Assembly (NCBI GenBank): GCA_023374025.1
Contig: SIJG01000015.1
Coordinates: 2,273,964 to 2,337,963, forward strand
Reading direction: 5' to 3'
Origin: Heterodera schachtii
Lineage: Eukaryota > Nematoda > Chromadorea > Rhabditida > Heteroderidae
Length of the DNA stretch: 64,000 bases
Part shown: one piece after another, positions 52,209 to 62,035 of the stretch
Layout of the letters: each line of letters opens with the position of its first letter
How positions within the stretch are numbered: the stretch's first letter is position 1
The notes under the pieces: generated by a model
The model's database searches: none
Seen by the model: the letters and a program-made list of their open reading frames with translations, nothing else
What the model was told of the DNA's origin: nothing
Made by a program: the position numbers and the translations under genes

Positions 52209-55200
52209 ATGAAAATCTGTCTGATCGGAAAACAAGCATTTGGGGCGGAAGTGTGCCGTCAATTGATCAATTCGGGGCATGACATTGTTTTGGTGTGCAC
52301 GGAATTGGACAAAAATGGCCGGGCTGATTTGCTCGGTAAGAAAAAGCAAAAATAATTTATATTAAATTGAATTAATTTTTAAGCTCTGGAGGCCGAGAAG
52401 CACAAAAAGCCAATTTTGAAAACAAAAAGTTGGCGAAGAAAAAACAAAGAAACGGGCAAATTTGAGTTGGAAAATGAGGTGAAAATTGGAGGAGAAGCAC
52501 AAATGGAAAAGGATCATTGAATGATTTAGCTTTTCAACGAGTACAAAAAGTACGCTGCCGAAGTGAATGTCGTCGCTTTTTGTACCCAATTCATTCCGCA
52601 GGAAGTGATGGACTTTCCCAGGCACAAAACCATCATTTACCACCCGTCGATTCTGCCAAAGCATAGGCAATTAATTAATTTATTATTTAATTTACCCATT
52701 TTTCCTTTTTTGAATTTGGAATTGTTCAGAGGTGCTTCGGCAATCAATTGGACTTTGATCGACGGAGACGAAGAGGCGGGGCTAACGGTGTTTTGGGCGG
52801 ACGAAGGATTGGACACGGGGCCAATTCTGCTGCAGAGGAAGTGTGTCGTGGAAGAGGCCGACACTTTGAACACTCTCTACAAACGCTTTTTGTTCCCCGA
52901 GGGGGTCAAAGCGATGGTCGGCACTTTTTGAATTGGCATTTAACACAATAATTTGCATTGGCATATTAGTTTTATTACCTGTAAAATGAATAACTATTCC
53001 ATAATTTGAGGTCGAATCAGTGAATTTAATCGCTGCCGGAAAAGCGCCAAAAATCCCTCAACCGACGGAAGGCGCTTCCTATGAACCGTTCATTACGGCA
53101 AAGCCCGAATTGGCAGAAATTGTGTGGTCCAAAATTGGCACTCAACGCCAACTACACAATTTTATCAGAGGGAACGATTCCGTGCCGGGGGTTTGTTCGA
53201 ATTTATTAAATAATTCTGATTTTGAAGTTAGGCGTGGACTCGTCTTAACGGAGAGAAAGTCACCTTGTTCGGCTCGTCATTGTGGAAAAGAATCGAACCA
53301 CCGGCAACGGCACGCGAAGTGCCGGCGGAAGAAGTGCCCGGGGGCAAACTTTGGGCACACCCCCGGGGCATTCTGTTGAGAACGGCGGATGGAAATTTTG
53401 TAAAAAAAATAAAACAATTATCAAAATATTAAAAAAAAACTAATAGGTAAACGTAGACACAATGCGAATGAATGACGGTCGGACAATTAAAGCAGCAAAT
53501 TATGGAATGGCGGAGAAAATTGCGGAGGAAAAAATTGGAAATGAGCGAAGAGGAGAAGGAAATGGTGCCATCGTTGAAGGCACTGATTATTTAGTTAAAT
53601 AAAAACTAACAAATAAATTAAGAATATTTGGCGAGGCATTTTGAATTTCTCGGCGTCCGATCAAATCGACGACCAAATGAATTTTTTCGACGCCGGGGCG
53701 ACCAGCGCCGACGTGACGCGACTTGTGGAAGAAGTTCGCACAGTTTGTGGCGTTGAGATGCAAAACGGCGAAGTCATCTCGGAATTGAAATTATCAAATT
53801 TATTTTTATTTTTTTAGATTTTCATGAACCCCAAATTCGGTGACTTTCTAATTGCCATAATACGCAAAATTAGGGGAGAAGATTTGGAGAGATTGGAATT
53901 TGAAAAGGTTAAAGAAAACAAATGAAGCAACTCAATGCTATTCAAATCAAAATTCAGTTTGAATCGGAGTTTAACGGCACAAAAATATGCGTGCCCACGC
54001 AAATGTACATCAATGGCAAATTCTGTGAGAGCAATTCGGCACGACGAATGCAAACCATCGACCCGAGCAACGAAAAGCCAATATGCACAGTGCCAAAAGT
54101 TGGCGAACAGCGCCAAACTTAAAATTTAAAAATGCCGTTCAGGCAGATGCCGGCGATGTTGACTTTGCAGTACGATGTGCCGAAGAGGCATTTTACCACG
54201 GCGAATGGTCACGCATTTCGGCACGAGAACGTGGGAAAATCCTTTACAGGTGAAAAGACAAGAAAAGGACAAGTTGACCGAGGAAAACTGTCAGACTCGC
54301 TGATCTGATGGATCAACATCGGACTGAGTTGGCCACCATCGAATCCATCGACAGCGGCGCCGTTTATACTTTGGCACTTAAAACGCACGTCGGCATGAGC
54401 ATCGATGTGTGGCGATACTTTGCTGGATGGTGCGACAAAATACACGGAAAAGTCATTCCGATCAGCGAGTCGCGCCCCAATTTCAATTTATGCGCCACCA
54501 TTCGTGAACCCATCGGTGTTGTTGGTACTGTAATTTGTAAATTTGACGCTAATTTGGCAAATTTGTTTTTCACTTAGGACTGATCACTCCGTGGAATTAC
54601 CCACTAATGATGCTCTCCTGGAAGATGGCCGCCTGCCTCGCCGCGGGGAATACCGTTGTTCACAAGCCGGCCCAAGTGTCACCGTTGACAGCGTTAAAAT
54701 TTGCCGAACTCAGCCATCGAGCAGGGTTCCCCCCGGGGGTAATTAACGGAGGGAATACAAAAATCGAAAAATTAATTAGGTAATTAACATTGTGACCGGC
54801 ACCGGCTCGGAGATTGGCCAGGCAATTTCTGACCATCCTCGGATCAGAAAATTGGGCTTCACCGGCTCAACAGAAATTGGAGCGCATATTATGTCCTGGT
54901 AATTAATTAGTCGCTGTTTATTTAATTGTTTTTCCCATTTTCCCTTTGGCAATTCTTTGCTTAAATTTCGCTTTTTCAGTTGTGCCAAGTCAAACGTGAA
55001 GAAAGTGTCGCTGGAGCTTGGCGGGAAATCGCCACTGATCATTTTCAGTGACGTCGACGTGGACAAAGCGGCGCGAAAAGCGATGGATGCGGTGTTTTTC
55101 AACAAAGGCGAAAATTGCATCGCCGCGGGCCGACTGTTTGTGGAGGAGCGAATCCATGACGAATTTGTGCGAAAAGTTGTCGAAAGTGGGCCAATGGGCA

Positions 55201-55950
55201 AGCAATTAAAATAATCATTGGGATGAGACCAATTAAGAGACTTCGAAAATTGTAATTGGCCATCCGTTGGACAGACGCACCCAACACGGACCCCAAAATC
55301 ATTTGGCGCACCTCCAATCGCTGCAAAAATATGTCGAGAAGGCGGTGGGGGACGGCGCCAAATTAGCACACGGCGGGAAAAGATGCGAACGCGAGGGATT
55401 ATTCTTCGAGCCGACCGTACTCATTGAGGTGAGACAAAACGACAAAAAAAAAAAAAGAATGCCAAATTTGTAAGTGGAAAAAAGGGACGTGCCAAATTTG
55501 GAATTGAAAGGTGGACGATGCCAACCATGCGGCTAGCGAGGAGTCATTCGGACCGGTGATGGTTATTTCCAAGTTCGACGAAAGGTGCGATGGCAATACC
55601 AAGTGCTGCCAATCTTTAGTGCCAGTTTTTGTTCAGAGACACCGAATTGGTCGTCGAGCGGGCAAATCGCACCGAATTCGGCTTGGCCGGCGGAGTGTTC
55701 AGGTAAACGTCGTTAATATGTGCCGAATCTCCTCCCATTTGATGGCATATGCCAATTCAGCAGTGATATTCCCCGTGCGCTTCGTGTGGCGCGTCAACTC
55801 CGTTGCGGAACAGTGTTTCTGAACACTTATCAGAAGACTGACGTCGCCGCGCCGTTCGGCGGCTTCAAACAGTCCGGGTTCGGCAAGGACTTGGGGGAAG
55901 AAGCACTGAACGAATATTTGCAAACAAAAACGATCACAATGGAATATTAA
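52209..55950 (+). CDS. ALDH1L: 10-formyltetrahydrofolate dehydrogenase (ALDH1L type), three domains
   Basis: ATG 52209 gives [16 protein letters not shown]. The formyltransferase domain shows [30 protein letters not shown] (catalytic His) and [10 protein letters not shown] (catalytic Asp), then [10 protein letters not shown] and IRGNDSVPG. The carrier domain follows with [19 protein letters not shown] (phosphopantetheine Ser in GATSAD). The ALDH domain has [50 protein letters not shown] (catalytic Glu), [18 protein letters not shown] (catalytic Cys), [34 protein letters not shown] and a TITMEY end at 55948. It oxidises 10-formyl-THF to THF and CO2 with NADP+, in one-carbon metabolism. All three catalytic sites are intact. 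The intron 52921-53020 appears to use a GC donor. A long homopolymer G12 follows the stop. Confidence 0.95.
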
Positions 55951-56204
55951 GGAGGGGGGGGGGGGGAATGACGAGGGATTGGAATTAATTTTCAAATCGT
56001 TTTTTTCTGCTGATTCGAAAAGTGAGACACTATGTTTAAAGCTCTAACATGCATTGAAAGAGATGGTTTTGTCTCTACACATTTAATTATCAACATATAT
56101 CAAATGTTGCACAATTTGGCACCAACGCAATAGAATAAATTAAACGTTTTCAAAATGACCAACAATAAAATCAACATCTTCTTCACTCCATTATCTATAT
56201 ATAA

Positions 56205-59200
56205 TCAATGCGTATTTCCATCTTTGTCCTCTTTCGCGAGTGAATTTGCGAGTTCGGCCAATGTGCTAAACTTAGAACAGGAGGGTGCGGCCGAGTTGGC
56301 AATTCCTTCATTGCCGGTCCCAATTTTGGGCTCAGAAACACTTCTCGGCTGTAATTAACAGTTAAACGATTTTTAATTCTGCGTCTCCTTTTTACCACTT
56401 CGTCTTCCTTTTCCTCGGCATCTTTCGATGTTTGACCGACGAGTCGAAGTTTTGAGCTCAACTCAATGCGCATGAAGCCCGGGTCGCCACTGTCCGAAGG
56501 TGTCAATTTAACATGACCTGCTGCAAAAGGCGGGAATGCTAATGCCATAATGAGTGAATTCACCGCCATCCTCAGAGTCCCAACAATTGTCCAACGTCTT
56601 TTGGACTTTCTTCGAATTTTCCCATCTTCCTCGCTCCTCCTCCTTCCTCAATTGAGTTGCCTAGTTCTAGCAATGTGTTGAATTTGGTCGAAGAAACGGT
56701 CAATTTGGCACTTTCCGCTGCAATTTTATTGGCCACCATTTGAGCAATTGGAACAGTTTTCGTCTGTCAAAACGAGTTAATTTATACATTTTCAGTTCCT
56801 TTGTCCTTCCCACCTTTTTCTTTTTTTCCTTTTTGGGTGGGTTTAGCCAATGTGGCGGCACAATCGGATGCGGGTCGGGCAGTCCCAACTCCCGCGCCTT
56901 CAGTTGCTCTTGCATTCCTTCAGGCCAAATGTCCGGGGGCGGAATGACTTTTGATCGCTTTGGCTCTTCTTTTTTCGTCCGCAATTGCTCGGGTTTGTGT
57001 TTAAACTGAATTTAGGCATTTGCTTTTGCCTTGGTTTCCCTTCCCACCAAATCAGTCGTCGCTTTTTGTCCCCATATGTTATTTTGTTGTTGTTGGGCTG
57101 TGGAGGAAGAAGCACCGCTGAGAATTGGGAACTGTTCACGGGAATGAAGCGACAATTGGGAAGCGCCCGTTGAGGCCGAAAGCGAGAGGACCTTCTAATA
57201 TGATTAGGGGCAGTTTGTTAATTATTTGTTTGTAAATTGCTTCATTTGACTTGTTGGGACGGAGGCGGCGGGGCCCACCCGGGCGGTGCCCCGTAAGGCT
57301 GAAGAATTGGTGGGGGAACGGTCGGAAGGCCAGGGAAATCGGTGGTGGTCTGATTGTGTGAAGAAGTTAAGGCGGAAGGAATGACTCGACGCGTATTTTG
57401 ATGCTGAGCGCTCGGAACAAATCGACTGACCACCGCCGGCTGATTGTGAGAGAGGGCGGGCGGGGGAAGCCTGGAAGAAATGAATTGACAACCAAACCAA
57501 ATAATACTCGCCTCAGCTGCTCCTCGGTCGATGCTTCTTCGCCTCCACCCTCAGCGGTGCCCCTCGACGGCGCACCGCCGCGAGTGAAACCGCTCCTCGA
57601 AAATTGAATGTCCAGTGGAATTGCTCGACTGCCACCGCCAACTCGATGGTGTTTAGCCCTGTGCACGTCCAGTTCGGTATCAGTCCGAAACACAATGCCC
57701 ACGTGAAGACAGTCTGGGTCAGTGCACGGGTGGTGCACCTTCCGATTGTGCTGGTTCAGCTGGTGCTGATTTCTGGAAAGTGCGAAACATTCCATAAATA
57801 CTAATTGTAAGTTTGTGTGAGACCTATAAAAAACATTCTGCTCAAGTCCGTCCTGGTCACAAAATTGGCAAAAATAGTGATCCTTTCTCAGATGGCGGTA
57901 CTGCTGCTCATCGTCGTAAAAGCGTTGTTCACAGAATTGACAAGTTGGATGCCCTGGATGAGAAATTCAAAAATTATGTAAAAACTAAACACAAAGTATT
58001 AATTTTGAACGGACCACGAAAGCCGTCCGCCTCCCCGTGAAGTCTGCCAGCCATATGCCGTTGCAGTTGGTCTCTGGTGTAAACCCGCCTATCCTTGGTA
58101 AGCACCTGAAAAAGTGGTAAAATAATGCTGTTTTCAATAGGGAATATTTAAAACAAACATTCAAATTATCACAGCAAATATGACAAAAGGACAATTGGTG
58201 GACCTGAATTTGTTTAATAATCAAACATTGGACAGAAAACGCATTAAACATACTTGGCTCATATGCGCTCGCAATTCGGCAAAAGTCGGAAAGTCGACTT
58301 TTTCGATGCTGTAAATGTTAAACCAAGAGATTGTATGAAATGGCACTCATAAATTTAGTATTGAAATGTGCTTTTATACAGAAACTTCGTTCTCAATTTA
58401 CCCATTGGAGCATTTGAAGCAACGGTTGGCCATGTATGCGTTGAAACATTCAATCACATAATTGGACTCGAACTTAAACCCGAACTTTTGGCCTTCCGGG
58501 TGGTCCAAGGTTTGGGTGGGAATGCGAGGTGACATTTGCATACCGGGCGCAACACTGACGAAGAAAAGCTGAAGAGCCAAAATTAACAAAATGACGAATT
58601 AAAAAGGGAACCGTAGAAATTTCGGCACGACATTGGGGGCACTGCCGAGAATCGCTGCCAATTCGCATGCGAAGCGCACATTCCATGCAAATCTAAGCGA
58701 GAGGGAATTACAAAAGTTTTCTTTAAACCAAATGTATGGAGAAAGAAAGGATTTCAAAATACAAACAAAATAAAGTTTTTGTATTAGTATTTTGACGCTT
58801 TTCCTCCCAAAATACTCACCGGGTGCAAACATTCACCGACGCCGTACACATCGGAGCGTTGGCAACAGATGAGACAGTCACTGACTTGGCCCGACATTGG
58901 CACGCCGGCGTGGTCAAAACGTTGCTTTTGGAATATTTTAGACATGAACCCATTAAACTCCATGTTTGAGAAACCTTGGCAATTCGTTTGTACGTCCCTC
59001 CCATTTGTCCACCTTCGCCCATTTGTCGTGTGCTCGATTGACCATAATTTTGACGCGATCCGCCCCGATGCTAAGAGAGAGATTAATTAAGCACAGAATA
59101 AAAATGACAAAATGAGTCATCGGTCCCAGACATTTGTGTCGAATATTTACGCATATTCGAATCAACAAAATACCCAAAAATTCTAGTCAATGTAGGCCAA

Positions 59201-59708
59201 TATTTTTTGAAAACAAAGAGACCCCAGCAAAGCCTCGTCCTCTGTGCTGCTGCTGAACATTGGTCGGTGTGTTTCGTCCACTGCCTTCGCCTCTTCGGGA
59301 GGAAATGTTCGCGGACGAATCACCGGCGGTGTCCAAATGGTTTGGTTGGTGTTGCGGCCTTTGCCTTGTCCATTGTCTTGATGGGCCCTTAGTTTAAAAA
59401 TTGTAAGTCTTGCCACAAAGAATGTTTAAAAAATGATGCCAAACCTGTCGCTGCTTTGTCCGTTGATCTTCGTTGTTCCTTTGTCCCCTGACATTGTCAT
59501 TTCCTTCCGCGTTTTCTTCCGGCTCTCTTTTTTGTTTGTCTCGACTTCGTGCACTAATTCGATTCTCACGACTTTGATCAGCAATTTCATTATTTTGACT
59601 ATTGCTATCTTTGCTAGCCTTTTCCATTTGTTGGTTTTCTTGCTGTTCCGCCATAGAATACAAAAATCTAAAGAAATTTACATATTCCGCAATTTGATAT
59701 TCTGGCAT
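56205..59708 (-). CDS. ZNF598: ZNF598/Hel2-type RING E3 ubiquitin ligase
   Basis: The start is the inner ATG at about 59654 (MAEQQENQQMEKASKDSNSQ) or 59708. An RG-rich exon follows (TPTNVQQQHRGRGFAG), then the RING: CLICCQRSDVYGVGECLHPV, CMECALRMRIG and CPQCRAEIS. The zinc-finger array includes HPTCQFCEQRFYDDEQQYRH, LRKDHYFCQFCD and CTDPDCLHVGIVFRTDTELD, ending VHRAKHH and DIQFSRSGF, which is the ZNF598 signature after the last finger. The Pro-rich tail carries a DFPGLPTV motif, FPILSGASSSTAQQQQNNIW and a lysine-rich stretch. ZNF598 ubiquitinates small ribosomal proteins at collided ribosomes and starts ribosome-associated quality control. The last exons (below about 57190) are less certain: frame changes near 56570 and the stop at 56205 depend on inferred 42-50 nt introns. 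Confidence 0.85.
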
Positions 59709-59985
59709 CAGAATCTCTATCTAATCTTTTTTACAACAATTGGCGTCTTTTAAATTAAAAAATTTAAATAATTTTACGCTTTCAAGTTTTACAAAAAAAA
59801 GAAAAGAAATTTTTTATAGATGTTTTCGTGATCAAAACATTTTGAAATTTGCAATCTGTTAGCCCTTATGCTAACAACTAACAATAAAATGTTTTTCTGA
59901 ATTGAATAAGGAATTTGGCTCTTGTGTAGTTTAGGCCCCATACATAAATATATTTTTTTATATTTTGGAATAAATATGCCAATCT

Positions 59986-60188
59986 ATAGGTTTTCATGGT
60001 CGCTGATCGCGAATCGAACTGAAAGTAACCAGTGCTTCAATTAAAAATCATTTAAACCATTTTTAGACTAAAAATGAAAAATAAAAAATTTTAATTTTTT
60101 CGACTTCTTGTTCGAATTCGGGTCCGGGATTTGGAATTGGCCGAAATGGATGCCGAATTCGCGATCAGCGACCCCGAAAACCTATATT
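59986..60188. mobile_element. Palindromic MITE, relative of 2487-2813
   Basis: Left arm TATAGGTTTTCATGGTCGCT and right arm ending CGACCCCGAAAACCTATA are inverted repeats. The right arm reads, on the other strand, as the same 'ttttcggggtcg' and 'catccatttcg' phrases found in the element at 2487-2813. Confidence 0.6.
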
Positions 60189-60320
60189 AGAGCACCGACG
60201 AGACCAGAACCCCGCCGGAATTTCGCCGGGAGTCCCGGGACAAAAAAAAAAGATGACTTTTCATATAAATTCCTGGCGTAGCGTTTTTTTAAATTTCATT
60301 TTTTTGTTTTCTTTCTTTTA

Positions 60321-61075
60321 GGGTTACACGGGTCCGGGTACCCGACCGGGTCCAGACCCGGATACCCGGCTTTTTCAAGACCCGGACCCGGTACCCTGAC
60401 CCGACTTTTTGAAAATCCAATACCGGATACCCGACCTGGTAGATCCGGGTCCAACCGGGTCCGAAAACACACTGGTAAGAATCGGGTTCTGGATCAAATT
60501 ATTGAGCAAAGTTGGAGGAAAAAAAATTTAATTAATATTTACTTTAAAAACGAGATCATTACGTAAAGAAAGCTCAAAACTTTTTAAATAAAATAATTTC
60601 TCTTAATAAATAAAAATTTACAAAATTTCATATATTTTTTATAATATCCAAATAAATAATTTTGAAGAATTAACCTTATATTCCTTTTAAAAATTGAACA
60701 TTTTTTGTATAAACTCTGTAAATAAATTGGCTAAATTCACAAAATTTGGTGTTTTTTGACAACATTTGTTAATAAACCTGAACACATTTATCAAAATTTT
60801 TTCGGCGGCCGGAGCACCCCCCCCCCCCCCCCCTCGTTCCCCAAAAGTTTTGAATAATCGGGCAGCAATTATTATAAAGTAAATATTTTTCATGAATATA
60901 TTTTATAATATTTTTAACGTATAAACTTTTTTTCATGAAAAAAAATTAATTTGAAAGATTTTTCAGAACCTGGTTAAACTCGATACCCGGACCGGGTTGA
61001 AAAACATGGACCCGGATTTTTGCCTATTTGATGCCTATTTCGCGATTTTTCGTGCCTAAAAAAAGAATCCCTAGT
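60321..61075. mobile_element. Probable hAT-like element with CCGGGTCCGGGT repeats
   Basis: Starts TAGGGTTACACGGGTCCGGG and carries many CCCGG/ACCCGG repeats at the left, with matching ACCCGGACCGGG repeats near 60985-61015 and an ATCCCTA end near 61075. The organisation parallels the element at 31619-32572. Ends are imperfect and no target duplication was found, so it may be an old copy. Confidence 0.5.
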
Positions 61076-61113
61076 AATAAAGTATTAAAAAAATTTTAAT
61101 TCCATTATCAATT

Positions 61114-62035
61114 TCATATTTTAATTGTGATAATTAATTCACAATTCGCTCTTCGATTGTTCGCATGGCCAACACTTCGCCAACATTTGTGTGCGTTTCG
61201 CACTTTTTCAATTGTTTTCCCAAGTCTTCGGCGCAAAAATGGATGAAAACTAAAAGCCAAAATTTTGCAAACTCAAAGGGATATTTCTCCCAACAGAATC
61301 ATTGTGAATTCGATCAAAAAATTGGAGACGGACACAGCGGTGAAAATGAATTGGCCTAAGAAATCGTAACAGAATTGTTGGCGAAAGGGCGGTAAAATGC
61401 AATTGTCTTGACAGCGGAGCCGAGGCAAAGATTGATCAGATGGAGCAGCAGCGGAACCAGCATTTGCTTGGTGGTCTTCACATTTTCGGAGAGCTAAAAA
61501 CGCAAATCGACCACCAAACATTGATCAGTGACTGATCAGAAAGCATTTGGGCTTCTGCCGCTGGTGCGGTTCACCTGATATCGCTCTGACAAATTTTGGA
61601 CCATTTGCGCTGGTAATTTTGGATGTTGAGCTTCCATAAAAAAGCAAAAAGCTGCGAATAAAAGAATTCAAAATTTGTAAAATAAATTACAAATAATTCA
61701 ATCAGTGCCAAAGCCAACACAGAGCCAAAAGTGAGCCAAACAAGAAAGTCCACTTGCTGGGAAGTGGTGTGAAGCACTTTCAGAGTTGTAAGCCCAGTCT
61801 GAGTTCAAAAAGTATAAAATAAATTTGTTTTTATTTCATTAACTTTTAAATGTTTAATTTAAATTAATTTTTTACCACAAAACTAAACCAAATGGCACTG
61901 AAATGCCAATTGCGCCGTCTTTCATAATTTTTAGCCCACAGAGTGGCCATTAAACGTTCAATGACTAAAACATGGGCAAGGTAATTGCGAAAAAATATGG
62001 TAGCCTTGTGGCACGAGTTTGCCAAACTCCACCAT
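61114..62035 (-). CDS. Serpentine (7TM) chemoreceptor, SRAB/SRA-like, 5' end missing
   Basis: An exon after a TTCGACAG acceptor (62036) encodes WWSLANSCHKATIFFRNYLA, then HVLVIERLMATLWAKNYERR, the TM3 end with an E-R motif typical of nematode SRA/SRAB/SRE receptors, and NWHFSAIWFSFV (TM4). The next exon has FLVWLTFGSVLALALIELFV and the stretch YFTNFEFFYSQLFAFLWKLN (TM5), ending NYQRKWSKICQSDI. Further exons give SENVKTTKQMLVPLLLHLIN (TM6), FIFTAVSVSNFLIEFTMILL (TM7) and a C-terminal FHPFLRRRLGKTIEKVRNAH with stop at 61114. The splices around TM6 are not fully resolved. N-terminal exons (TM1-TM2) should lie upstream of 62036, but I could not find them, so the gene may be partial. Such receptors detect chemical cues in sensory neurons. 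Confidence 0.65.

Larger units (their letters stand above)
59709..61113. other. Intergenic, composed of repeat fragments
   Basis: AT-rich sequence with a palindromic MITE (59986-60188), a hAT-end-like fragment starting TAGAGCACCGACGAGACC (60189), and a GC-rich 'gggtccgggtacccg' element (60320-61075) that contains a degenerate GTTAATAA...CGGCGG block and a C15 tract near 60818. No gene. Confidence 0.6.
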
